From Trichostrongylus colubriformis (taxonomy: Eukaryota; Nematoda; Chromadorea; Rhabditida; Trichostrongylidae), in NCBI GenBank assembly GCA_963978905.1, contig OZ022256.1:11577501-11641500 (forward strand): a stretch of 64,000 nt of DNA, read 5' to 3'. Under the pieces are notes generated by a model, which worked only from the letters and a program-made list of their open reading frames with translations, was not told the DNA's origin and made no database searches. The position numbers and the translations under genes are program-made. Every line of letters begins with the position of its first letter. Positions within the stretch are counted from its first letter, which is position 1. Of the stretch, positions 46,254-57,084 are shown one piece after another.

Positions 46254-46932
46254 TTAGGTTGGCAACTAAGTAATTGCGGATTTTTAAATACTGCTTTTTC
46301 CCTCAAAACTGCTTTCCACAAAATTTCTTCTGTACATATATGTGTAGTACAAGTCCACACGCATCTATAGGTATTGTTGTCTTCCATCCATCTTCCGGAT
46401 AACCCTTTTCGGCAAAATAAAAATATCAAAAGTCACCTCATTTTCAATTCCAATTTTTTTCCTTTGAATGGCGTTAGACAGGGAAAGGGAAAGGGATAAT
46501 CCGATGCAGAAAGATCAGAACTATGAGGCAGCAATTTTTATCCAAGCTCGAGAATTTTTTGAAAAAAAAATTTGAAATTTTTTTACCACTATTGAAAAAA
46601 TGATTCGCCAAAAAATTCTCGAGCTTGGATAAAAATTGCTGCCCCATCCACCTTATAGCCCTGATCTTGCTCCATCGGATTATCACCTTTTCCTTTCCCT
46701 GTCTAACGCCATTCAAAGAAAAATCTTTTTATAATTTTTGTATTGAAAATGAGGTTGACCGTTGATATGTTTATTTTGCCGAAAAAGGTTATCCGGGAGA
46801 TGGAAGACAATAATACCTATAGATGCGTGTGGAATTATACTACATGTGTATGTACAGAAGAGATTGCTGGAAAGCAGTTTGGAGGGAAAAGTCATTATTT
46901 AAAAACCCGCAATTACTTAGTTGCCAACCTAA
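46254..46932. mobile_element. Palindromic (fold-back) mariner
   Basis: A 679 bp element has ends TTAGGTTGGCAACTAAGTAA and the exact complement, flanked by TA at 46252-46253 and 46933-46934. The two arms (46254-46561 and 46612-46932) are long inverted copies of the same mariner 3' end. The right arm still reads LPHPPYSPDLAPSDYHLFLS on the + strand, the catalytic D34D block. The left arm holds a degraded - strand version. The 5' half of the transposase is absent. The TIR resembles the Hsmar1/MADE1 start. Confidence 0.9.
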
Positions 46933-46939
46933 TAGTTCC

Positions 46940-47430
46940 ATGGTTCAGAAAAAAAAGTCGTTGAAATCTCCTTATGAGGCTTCTCTCGGTTCTTCTAAGC
47001 AAAGGTACCAAACATGGTTTAGCGAAAAGAAGAAGTAACAACGGTATTAACCTTGCGTATGAGTGACAGAACAAAGAAACGCGTAATGAATATGTGTTTT
47101 CAAGGTTTCGTTGATAAGAATCGCCACATGATACTGGTATGTTCCGGGTTGTGTGGTGGGTAGGGAAGAGCGAAGATCATGTAGTTATCTTCAGTGCGTG
47201 TCTTTGCTTTATATTTGATACCTTCCGTACTGGGAAACAAATAAAGGAAAGCTTGTCTGCAACCGTTTTCTTAAGACACGTTATGCACAAATGTGAAAGA
47301 ATATGGGTAGCTGCTGGCACAGACACTGTGGTTCAGCTATTCCAATGCAGTCTTTAAGCATCCTTAGTGAGGAAATCGCGTTTTGCGGAATCTGCGGTGA
47401 ATAACAAAAATACGTGTCTATCAAAGGATC
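46940..47430. other. Non-coding stretch, nothing recognised
   Basis: No exon or repeat lies between the two fold-back transposons. Confidence 0.4.
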
Positions 47431-47723
47431 CGCGGTACAGTGTGTCCCAAAAGTATAGGTCCACCCTATTTTTCATCCATATCCCCAGAATGGACCAGGG
47501 ATTCCTTTCCAAATTTTTATCTGTGGTACCTGATCACTAAAGCCATCAAACGCCTGAGTAAAATTGTAGACATAAAATTGCAAAATTTTATTTGCTTTTT
47601 TTTCAAAAATAAGGGTGTCCCAAAAGTATAGGTCCACTCAGTCTTTCCGCCTTGCTTGCATTGAAAGGTAAGTTGTGAAGTAGATGTGCTGACGCATCCT
47701 TCTGTGATTTACTCTACAGTGCC

Positions 47724-48000
47724 ATGCCACGCGGTACGCATTCATCCGAGTACGAAAAAGGGCAAATTCTGGCCTTCAAGGATGTGGGACTCAGCAATCG
47801 CAAAATTTATGAGAAGATGGGCCTATCCTACAACTTGATCAACAGCTTCAGTCGCAACATGGACCTGTACGGAACTCAAAAGAGAAGTGGAAGACCGCAA
47901 AAGCTTTCTGAGAGGCAGAAGCGTCGGATCCTCAACGCCGCGTCCAATTCTAGAAAGGGTGTTTATCGGCTGTGCAGGGAACTGGCACCTAATGTATGTA
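47724..48000 (+). pseudogene. Tc3-like transposase, left N-terminal half
   Basis: MPRGTHSSEYEKGQILAFKD starts the frame and is followed by a first HTH (VGLSNRKIYEKMGLSYN), YGTQKRSGRPQKLSERQKRR and ILNAASNSRKGVYRLCREL. MPRG, the YGTxKRxGR linker and AASNS are Tc3-family hallmarks. After about residue 92 it meets the junction with the inverted copy and soon stops. No catalytic domain is present. Confidence 0.88.
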
Positions 48001-48001
48001 T

Positions 48002-48734
48002 TTACCGCTGTTTGTATGGTAGTAAATTACTTTCTAGAACGTCCTGATATGCCCTGGAATCCATACGATGCGTGATGAATAGTATCCTGCTCTTACCAAA
48101 GCGAGAGAAGGCGGCACAAACCATAACATTACCACCAGTAAATCCGCGCCTCGAGAAGTGGCGCGGCTCCTTCTTCAAATCCTTCCAATGACTTGCCAAG
48201 CCATCGGGTTCATCCAATTTTCACTTTTCTCATCAAAAAAGATACCGGCAACGCTATTACTGATACGCCGTAAACTACACTACGTCAATAATGTGACCCT
48301 GCAGGCTACCTCATCCCATTGATGCGTCCAGCTGACATTCTACTTGGCAAAATGGATTCGAGCCTCTTCGTGCGCCCTCGTGAGGTATGGCGTGAACGAA
48401 AACCGTATTCGCTCGATGTGAGGAGACGACTTGAGCAGACGGTGCACAGTGCTTTTCGATACAGTAGGTGACAGTTCCCTGCACAGCCGACAAACACCCT
48501 TTCTGAAACTGGACGCAGCGTTGAGGATCCGACGCTTCTGCCTCTCAGAAAGCTTCTGCAGCCTTCCACTTCTCTTTTTCGTTCCGTATACAGGTCCATG
48601 GTGCGACAGAAGGTGCTGATAAAATTGTGGGATAGGCCCATCTTCTCAGAAATTTTGAGATTGCTGAGTCCCACATCTTTGTAGGCCAGAATTTGTCCTT
48701 TTTCGTACTCGAATAAGTGCGTACCGCGCGGCAT
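48002..48734 (-). pseudogene. Tc3-like transposase, right inverted half
   Basis: Starting at 48734 on the - strand, MPRGTHLFEYEKGQILAYKD repeats the left copy. After frameshifts it continues to part of the DDE domain: an FFDEK-like first-aspartate region, then DEPDGLASHWKDLKKEPRHF, GGNVMVCAAFSRFGKSRILF and DSRAYQDVLESNLLPYKQR. It breaks off before the second aspartate and the final glutamate. The break is the junction with the left copy near 48000. Confidence 0.86.
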
Positions 48735-49024
48735 GGCACTGTAGAGTAAATCTCAGAAGGATGCGTCAACACATTTACTTCACAACTTACCTTTCAATGC
48801 AAGCAAGGCGGAAAGACTGAGTGGACCTATACTTTTGGGACACCCTTATTTTTGAAAAAAAGCAGATAAAATTTTGCAATTTTATGTCTTCAATTTTACT
48901 GAGGCGTTTGATCGCTACAGTGATCAGGTACCACAGATAAAAATTTGGAAAGGAATCGCTGGTCCATTCTAGAGATATGGATGAAAAATAGGGTGGACCT
49001 ATACTTTTGGGACACACTGTAATT

Positions 49025-50030
49025 TATGTTTTTGTGGAAATAAGAAATTATGGTATGGGCACAAAAGGATTAGATACGTGTCGATTTCCAGCTTCCGCAT
49101 GACACGACAGCTATATTAGTAGAAGTCATGCTTTTGGAGAATAAGTTAAATGAAGAATTCGACATCTGAATATTCACTTTAAGCGTGAGCCACGTCTTCT
49201 ACTTCTATTCAGAATCGTGGTGCGTTTGAATGCGGTTCAGCTTACACAAACCATGATTTACATGGGTCAGCCGGAGTGGGGATCAGTGTTTCATCCTCCA
49301 AACGTGTTTGGCACCGATTTGTTAACTCTCGAGAAATGGAGAAGTCGGTAGCCTTTTTAGGCTACGATCAAGATCGTGTAATGTGGGAGACCAGGATTCC
49401 TCGACAGAAGGGGTGGTCGTATTTGTATGGGCAGGAGAGGGAGGGCCGTACCTGTAGGAGTCGCGGATAAGCACTAGAATCTAACTTCTAATGAGCGAAT
49501 GAGAAGCAAAGGGTATTTTGCCGCGAAGTGAATCGAATTGACGGGTGGCACTGTAAGAACTTGAAACTCAAGGTAAATTTTTCAAATGAAAGTCTAATGA
49601 AATTTTAATGAAAGTGTGTAACGACTCTTCATCAAAGAGGTAAACGAAGAAAAAAAAACACGGCATTGGGTATATCTCTTGTTATGGACCTTGAGAGAGT
49701 GCGAAAGAAGAACAACATTCATGAGTAAGTGGAAGTGGTGCGAAGATTAGAAGTCTCTCGAATTGAGAACCGGTTCCTGAAGTGCAGTCTTCACTCTAAC
49801 GTCTAGAACGAAATCATTTGATAAACCTGGTGCCTGTTTTGGATGTCAGACGTCTATGCAATTTGTTGACGACTCGTCTCTAATGGTGTTTGGATAAGAC
49901 AGTAACCAGTTTGATCTGAACAGCTTCGTCGACCTTTGGCACAAAGATGGCAAATCCAGAGTTATTGTGAATCGATTCTCGCCATAAATTCAATGAAAAT
50001 AAGTTAATTGATAAGGAAACAAAGTTATAG
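49025..50030. other. Non-coding stretch, nothing recognised
   Basis: No exon, RNA gene or repeat is supported. Confidence 0.4.
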
Positions 50031-50033
50031 CGT

Positions 50034-50283
50034 AATCAGCTTCTAGTTGGGCTGCGCCGCGCATTCTCGTTTCCCCCAGTGTCATCTGGAGTATAAAATG
50101 ACTTGCGAGAGCCAGCCAATGTACAAGTCAGTTCTTTTATCCTCACATACGAGTCTGGTACTGATTCATCTACATCGTGGGAATGAAAGACTTGGTTAGC
50201 CTGGACGGGCATTGATGCAGGATTTGATCCGCGCACCTGCGAGTAGGAGAGTGGGCCACCTGTCACTACACCACTTCCGCCTT
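50034..50283 (-). repeat. SINE copy, - strand
   Basis: Read in reverse, GGCGGAAGTGGTGTAGTGAC, a B-box-like GCGGATCAAATCCTGC, GAGGATAAAAGAACTGACTT and TAGAAGCTGATTACG follow the order of 17411 and 52086. Its head is the best preserved in the window. Confidence 0.75.
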
Positions 50284-50289
50284 TGAAGA

Positions 50290-50895
50290 CAAACTTCTGT
50301 GCTTGTAACTTAGCTACATTCGGATGTGCCTCACATTTGGTATCAGAGGCGCACCTTGTCCTAATCATATAATTCGTCTGATTTCAGGCGGTAATTCCTT
50401 ACCAAGGTATCTGTGCTGATTGCCGCTTCACTGTGTGCCATGACGGCGGTGCATGCTACGAATTAAAGCCAACCACGCCCCTTACACTGGGAGAAGAATA
50501 AGAAGCGTATTTAGTTTATCCCATTCCGTATTGTAAAGAATCTAGCGTTCCATTACTTGCAAGTCTGACAAGCCTCAGGATCCTCTCCCTTCGTGGCTCC
50601 TATTGTGGGTTGGAAATTGGAGAGAGAGACATGTTTTCAAATATTGCTCCAAAGTGCTGAACGATCACCATATTTTTGAAAAGTTTTGGCCCGATGAGGA
50701 TGATGACCTCCAAAGAAAATTGCCAGTCGGTGATCTCTTATGTCCCCGAAAAACTTCCATGACACTGGGCGCCCGATCGTGGTCTCACCTAAAGCCAAAA
50801 ATGACAAATGATAGAAAGAGAACTGTACTAGGAGATGCTACGATTATGCTATTAGATGATTTATGTGTGTCATCAGAGAAATTCTTCTCATTTAC
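50290..50895. other. Non-coding stretch, nothing recognised
   Basis: A 134-codon + frame (50603-51007) runs into the repeat at 50900 and is not family-like. Confidence 0.35.
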
Positions 50896-50899
50896 CCCC

Positions 50900-51390
50900 T
50901 TCTCCACCTCGAAAGAGAAAACACGCTGTGACAGAAGTCGCACCCCTCAAAGGAACTACAAGGAGTCGGTACCAAAAGGAAGATGGGAAGAAACGATTGT
51001 TTCGTAATGAACATTCGAGGTTCAAAGGGATGATCGGTAGTGAAACGTGGATTAAAAAGTGCGACGTTGTGGTCTATACTTGCATCTTCCGCCCATCGTT
51101 TCAAACTGCAACATCACTTTTCCGAGTTGTTTGTTGACGGCGATGCCATCTGTTGTCTCGTAGGGTGTATTTTATTCATTCATGATGATGTGTATGAATG
51201 AAACAACAAATCGCAGCAATTTAATCAAAGAATGAGTAGTAAAATAAGGGAGATGGTAAGAAAAATGTGTTTATGATAAAAAAAAAACTCTCTGAATTGA
51301 TACTCGACGCCTTACCGGTGTCGTGTGTGCAATATGTGCAACCTAACGAATTGGAAGCGCTACGGTCGGTCTTACAGACTGAAAGTGTCC
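50900..51390 (+). repeat. Dispersed repeat, uninterrupted copy
   Basis: This is collinear with 43690-44088 and partly with 14440-14640. Landmarks are AGGAAGATGGGAAGAAA, GATGATCGGTAGTGAAA, GCGACGTTGTGGTCTATACT, TACTCGACGCCTTA and GTGTCGTGTGTGCAAT. Confidence 0.65.
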
Positions 51391-51394
51391 CCTG

Positions 51395-52080
51395 TTAAAT
51401 GTGCGATATTTAGGTATGTACATATGAAGGTTTTCGTGGAGCTCCTGGTGTATTTAATGTGTGATATTTATGTATACGAATTTTCCTGAAATCATTTACG
51501 TGATGGAAACTGTGAGCGAACGCGGAAAGGATTAGCAAAACAGCAAGTGGGTTTTTTTTTGCAAAAGCATCGATGCAATGAGACTTTTGGACAACTTCGT
51601 GCCAGGCACTGACCGCATCAGCATGTAAGGTGTTGACGTATCAACCGGAACAATTCGTGCTGTCCCTCAAAGCACCACCAGTTGATCATGTTCTTTGTGA
51701 TCACATGATGATGTGCAAAAATTCCATGACAGCAACGTCATCATGAAGAAGAGTAGTCACAAATCTGCGTACATTTCTGGTAAACAGCGGTTATTTCTAG
51801 CATTTAAAAGGTCGGTCAACAATCATTTCGTTGGCTCCCAATAATGCCACTGAAAGCTAATCAGTTTGAAGAAGGATTACTCAGATGATCTTCAGTGAAG
51901 AATGCTGGAGCATGTGAGCTAGCTGGTTTGGATCCTGGAAATACTGTTAAAAGTCTGGAACAGTTGATAAAAAGATTTGCACAATTCAGTTATGGCACTT
52001 CAGTTCCGCTAGATTTCTATGACTTCCTTTTCCAGAATGCATGCTCTATCAAACTTGAAATCAAGATGCAACATAGTTGG
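51395..52080. other. Non-coding stretch, nothing recognised
   Basis: No exon or repeat is supported. Confidence 0.4.
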
Positions 52081-52085
52081 GGGTG

Positions 52086-52355
52086 GAGGTGGTGTAGTGA
52101 CAGGTGGCGCGCATCTCACTCTCATGATACGGGGATCAACGCCCGCATCAACGCTCGCTAGGCCAACCGAGCCTTGCATCCCTCTGAGGTTGATAATTTG
52201 ATACCAGACTCGACTGGTAGGATAAAAGCACTGACTTGTCTAACCGCTGGCCCCCGCAAATCATTGTAGAGATCTAATCACATTCATCTGTCACTATGAT
52301 TCTGACTGGAACTAGAATGCATGACACATCCCACATAAGGGATTGATTAGTGCCA
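52086..52355 (+). repeat. tRNA-derived SINE, + copy
   Basis: Order: GGAGGTGGTGTAGTGACAGG, CGGGGATCAACGCCCGC, GGATAAAAGCACTGACTTGT, TGGAACTAGAATGCATG and GGGATTGATTAGTGCC. It matches 17411-17690 along its full length with moderate divergence. Confidence 0.75.
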
Positions 52356-52359
52356 AAGA

Positions 52360-53180
52360 ATTCATCCTTTCATCACATGGACACTTTTGAAGAAATTGAA
52401 TTTCATTGTGCATTTCCCGACATGACGGCTTATCAATTTCCGGCATCATTAAAATTCCCGTCTTATCAACGATTTTCGATACTGCTCCAGGCAATCAATG
52501 GAAACTATCGACTTGAGGTGCCCACCCTTATTTCAAGGAATTTTTTATTGCGTATTCATGCCATCAGCTTTGATATTTCTGACTGGTCGTAACTTCATAT
52601 TAGTATACTCAACCTCAACAGCTGAGGTTAGGCTTCTCGCTGTATTTTGTCATAATGGTGTAATTCTTGATGCAAGTAACCTCCGGTCGATGTATAATAT
52701 TCTATTTGCTTAGTAAAAGCACTATAAAGTCGGATTTTAACCAACTCATTGTACTTCAGAGAGACTGAATTTTTCACCTTGCACTTTGTGTTCAAGCAGA
52801 CAAAACACCATGAAGCTGCACCGTGCAGTAGCAACAAAGTGGAGCCCGAGCAGGCCTTACATCTTGATTTCTTTTCACGAATTTCCTACCGGACACTTTT
52901 GCACTACCACCTATCCTCAAATATGCACGTTCGCAAAAAGGAAGATGACAAAAACATAAAAGCTTTTTACGAGGCACAGCGGATAAAAAGGATTTCTCCA
53001 CATTCTGTCAAACAAACTCCACAAATAGTCACCAAATCTGAAGGGACACAAAAAACTGAGCATGAAAGGAATTCCTTAATGAATGTGGGGGATGGAGCAC
53101 CTTTCCGCTCACTCGTGCTCCCTTTACTGCGATGGACATGAGTGCGTCGGTTCCCGTAGAAAAAGGGCCTCCTAGCTTTG
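52360..53180. other. Non-coding stretch, unassigned ORFs
   Basis: A 130-codon + frame (52749-53141) has a Lys-rich middle but no family resemblance. Confidence 0.35.
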
Positions 53181-53185
53181 CTCAG

Positions 53186-53782
53186 ATTGTTTGCAAATTT
53201 GGAGGCACTATTTACCTAAAGCTACACCACTGCCTCTTCAAGCGATGCGGTCAAAGAGGTGATTTTTGGAAAACGTTTCGATTCAGCTGCAAACTCTTAC
53301 CCGGGGGTATTTCGACCCGTAGAACACGAATATGACATTCGTTTGGCGCGAAACCGCTTGGCGCCTGCGCCATAGGCGCCGGCGCCACATAAGGGGTGGA
53401 TCACCAAACTCTCTCAAAATTTGTCCCAGGGGGTATTTCGACCCATAAAACACGAATATGACATTCGTTCGGAGAGAAACTGCTTCGCGCCCGCGCCATA
53501 GGCGCCGGCGCCAAGAGGGCGCCAAGGAGTTTCACGCCAAACGAATGACATATTCGTGTTCTACGGGTCGAAGTATCTCCCGGTCGAAGTTTGCAGCTAA
53601 ATTGAAAGGTTTTCCAAAAATCATCTTTTTAACCGCATCGCTTGAAGAGGCAGGGGGGTAGCTTTGGGCAAATAGTGCCAATTTGGAAAGCAGATTCGTG
53701 ATCAGCGTCAAAAAATACATTGCCCATATTTATTCCATTACAAACGACCACTCCAACCTTGGATTCTTTCCTTGTAAGACTT
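53186..53782. repeat. Fold-back element with internal duplication
   Basis: Arms of about 200 bp pair (TTGCAAATTTGGAGGCAC-like, CTGCCTCTTCAAGCGATGCG, GATTTTTGGAAAAC, GCTGCAAACT, GACCCGTAGAACACGAATAT). The left arm is followed by a partial tandem copy (about 126 bp offset) of the ACACGAATATGACATTCGTT block with CGCCATAGGCGCCGGCGCCA. The right flank (GATCAGCGTCAAAAAATAC, TATTCCATTAC, CCTTGTAAG) matches the 20.5 kb element, so both belong to one family. Confidence 0.78.
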
Positions 53783-54143
53783 CGAGTATGAATTCAGTGG
53801 ATTTTTTTGTCACGAACACCTTTTTCCCTACACTTTCGCTTATTACCACTTATTCACTGTTCCACTTGATTGTTGTTATTGTTGTTTCAATTAGTTACAT
53901 TATCATGAATGATGAAATACACCCTACGAGACTACAATTGACATCTCCGCAAACAAACAACTCGAGAAAGTGATGTTGCTCGAAAAGATGCGCGGGAAAT
54001 GCAAATACTGACCACAACGTTGCACTTTTGAATAGGAGTTTCTCTAGCGATTATCGCTTCCTCGAATGCCTCTCGAATGTTCCCTTCGAAACGGTCATTT
54101 CCATCCATCTTCCTCTTTCTCCCGACCCTCCCGGTTCATTTAA

Positions 54144-54894
54144 AGACACCAGGAGGGGGTGATTTTGGCCTACTGTAGGATAGACGTAGTGTGGACGAGT
54201 TTGGGTGGCCGCCATTGCACAAACTCGCCAATTTGACGCCTTGGCATGGTGCCAAAAGAAGATGGTTCTATTATAGATTTGTTTTTTCCTTCTAGTTTTT
54301 ACTTTGTTCTTTCTTATATTGTTTCTAGATGTACTGACGGGTCAAATAAAGTCAGTGGGGGGGGGGGGGGGGGGAGACGCAAAATTTTCACTCACGTCAA
54401 AGCTTCTTTTCCTTGCTAGGGTTAGGCTAAAGCAGATGAGACCTATGCTTTGACAGATGCTTTTTAATGTGGGAGGAGGGGATATCAATTATAGCCTAAG
54501 CCTAGGAAGGAAAAGGAGCTTCGACGTCGACGCAAAGTTGCGTCTCCCCCGACTTTATTTGACCCTTCTGTGATTATCAGGTATAGAAATGCACAATTAA
54601 GAAGATCCATAAGTAAACAAGTAAAATATGTCACTAGAAAACAGTCTAAAGAGGAAATAATTCAAAAATAAGGTTACATCAGGCCGAAGACAAGGCTTGA
54701 AATGAACGAAGCGTGGCTCGCCCATGGAAGCTTGCAATTCGGACGGAAGCGCGCCCTGGGGGCAAATAGCGCCCTCTGGCGCATTTTTCAACGCCGGTTT
54801 CGTTACACATTGTATCTACCGAACCCATATGTTTGTTTTCAGACGCCATTGTTTTTGTAAACGTTATTCCGCCCTTGCCCCCCTCCCGGTGCCT
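54144..54894 (+). mobile_element. TTAA-flanked non-autonomous element, copy 2
   Basis: A 751 bp near-duplicate of 32311-33053 is flanked by TTAA at 54140-54143 and 54895-54898. It contains the same nested inverted repeat (about 54340-54565), with an 18-G run beside its left end and GACTTTATTTGACCC at its right end. Confidence 0.82.
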
Positions 54895-54899
54895 TTAAA

Positions 54900-56010
54900 G
54901 GTACTGGTAGGGGCGATAAGTAGTCAGGAATGAGAAGTCATGTTAACCAATGCGGTCCACAATGATGTCAGTGGAGCATTGAAAGTTGGAGGGCACATCC
55001 CGAGCTCCTTATCATGTCCCCTCCATAGGTGACACGCATGATGATGCCAGCCGAGCAATCGTTCTAGGCGAGTTCCCGACCACAACTCGGTATCAACGCC
55101 GCTCTGCCCACAAGGGCTATAGGCCCTCTAGAGGGCACGATAACGCGTTCAAGTCAGAATCGGTTGTAGAATGAATTCTTGGCCGTTCTCTCGGATTCTT
55201 GGCCGTTTCATTCCGTTATTTCATCTCTGCAACATTATTTAGCACTTGTACTTTAATGTTATAATAAGAATGACCAACTTATCCTTGCCAGTGCCCCTTG
55301 AAGGTGATAAATTTATGTAAACGTTGTCAAAGCAAAATCCACGAACATCAATTCAATTGTGTCCGTCGTGTACTTATCGCTTTCCAAAATGTTAAGAAAA
55401 TGTTCCACCGGAAAAAGGCTTCTAGAATTGACAATTATTATTTATAAATTTATTTATTCATTTGACCAGGTAGAGTAGGTATAATCACGGATGATGTTCA
55501 AAATAGTAGTGTAGCAGAGCTAAATCGAACCAAGTCATAAATAACTGTCCGCCGAATTTTTAATGGAAGATGTGGCATCCATTTTTCATTTTGGTCGTTC
55601 TTGATACTTGTTTGGTTTGAACTGTTGGATGTCTGATGGTCATGGGTGAACTGGCAGTCTTATGCTGGATAAAGTGTCTAAAATGATTTCTCAATGGGAA
55701 TATAAGTCAATCCTAATTGTAAGTGGAGCTTGGCCTAACAGACAATATGTGGCGACGCATTTCACAGTGAAGCTCAAGGCTACTTGACCAAATCCTACCC
55801 ACTCCTCCCATCGCTTCTTGACCTCTAAATGAAAGCTGCATGTAACACGTAACTTTGCTACGCATCACAGATCCGCGAGACTCCAATCGATAGTGCTTCT
55901 TCTACTTTTATTTCTAGCGGGCAACCGAATTATCGTGTCCGTTGTATTCAATTTAAAGCGATCGCAAAGCGCATATTATTCAAAGAGTATTCAAAAAATT
56001 CCGGTTCTTT
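54900..56010. other. Non-coding stretch before candidate gene
   Basis: No exon or repeat is recognised. It may hold the promoter of the gene at 56020. Confidence 0.35.
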
Positions 56011-56019
56011 CATTCAGAA

Positions 56020-56753
56020 ATGCTCCCTGCCAGGACACAGCTGCCAAACGTGATTCCAGAAGATTCTGAGGAATGTGATGAAGATGAAGTGCCACCGATG
56101 CGGGCTCCCAAAACACGTGCAATACGACGACTATCTGAAACAACTCCTCCGAGAAAACACACACCATTTGCGAACAAAGCCTCAACCAGTTCAGAAACTA
56201 AATCTGTAATAAGCTGGCGCTCTCAGGAAGAACAACCAACTTTAAGAAACTTGACAAAGCGTCTGGAGGCATTGGACGAGGAGAATACTGTAAATGATCT
56301 GTCTTTTCTGTAAATTCTTCAGTACTTACCTCATATCACTATTTGATCAACAGGCAAGCCCATCTCGCTCACGGACTCCATCAAATGCAGTGCACGAATT
56401 TGCATGTCCACGGCTTTCCAACTCTGTTATGAGCAACATGATCAGGCTTTGTAAGTCACTTGAAGTTATACTGTTTTTTTTTACAAAAGTGTCAAAAATC
56501 TAATGTTGTGCTATAATAACGGGGAAAAGCCCGCCTATGTACGGGTATCCCATAAATGGCATAGAAGTGGTTCTCTCAACTCGATATTTCATTTTTTCCT
56601 TTTTCCTCACACTTTTCTACAGTATGGTCTATAAATGTGGCAATACAATTTTGTGCCGTGCCCTTGATCACTAAGCGAATGTTTCTTCAACCAAACTTCC
56701 AATCAATCTTTCAATCAGTCCCACATATTCGATATGTTATCCTTTCGGCGTAG
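56020..56753 (+). CDS. Candidate three-exon gene, unknown family
   Basis: The ATG lies two bases after TTTCATTCAG, a likely trans-splice acceptor, as in dcp-1. Exon 1 (56020-56289, 90 codons) encodes an acidic, then Ser/Thr/Arg-rich stretch: LPNVIPEDSEECDEDEVPPM, IRRLSETTPPRKHTPF, TKRLEALDEENT. It ends at GTAAAT. Exon 2 (56354-56450) follows CAACAG and encodes ASPSRSRTPSNAVHEFACPR then LSNSVMSNMIRL, ending at GTAAGT. Exon 3 (56623-56753) follows TTTTCTACAG and encodes LWSINVAIQFCAVPLITKRM, ending in TAG. The total is about 165 residues with consistent phases. The basic/acidic disordered body ending in a hydrophobic stretch could suggest a tail-anchored or nuclear protein, but that is inference. 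I do not recognise it, and exon 3 is the weakest part. Confidence 0.5.
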
Positions 56754-56970
56754 TTGCTGGTCAAACGATTTGGACATGGCTCCACTGCGAGCAAGTTGAG
56801 CTCCTCCAGTATATTTTATTTTCTCCTCCTCCAGTATATTTTTCTAAACTTTGCTTAGGGGCAAAACCTCATTCGGGTTGGTGCAGGCCTTCCTTTCTAT
56901 TATTCAAACAGAATTGCCAGTAAGTTGGGATTAAGGACATGGAGCCCTTTGAGGGTACAGACTGTTGCTA

Positions 56971-57080
56971 AGTGGGTGTGTACTCTTGTCAGGATTTCGC
57001 CACGACGAGCGGTGTATGACACCGTGTGTGCGAACTATACGAACCGCTATAGTTGGGTCTCACACGAAAGGCCCATCAGG
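56971..57080 (+). mobile_element. Left half of GTACCCTTATG MITE
   Basis: GTGGGTGTGTACTCTTGTCA, GGATTTCGCCACGA and GTGTGTGCGAACTATACG-like sequence match the left half of 13102-13350. The right half is missing. Confidence 0.55.
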
Positions 57081-57084
57081 TCCT

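Larger units (their letters stand above)
47438..49019. mobile_element. Head-to-head Tc3-like fold-back element
   Basis: A 1582 bp element starts CAGTGTGTCCCAAAAGTATA and ends in its complement, flanked by TA at 47436-47437 and 49020-49021. The terminal motif recurs about 175 bp inside each end (47614-47640 and 48820-48846). This matches the Tc3 layout of a terminal plus a subterminal transposase-binding site within a long TIR (known for C. elegans Tc3). Each half carries a transposase 5' end pointing inward, so both element ends derive from the 5' side and no normal 3' end exists. Confidence 0.92.

Noticed and set aside
52749..53141. 130-codon + strand ORF
   Set aside because: No recognised family and no splice signals that extend it.
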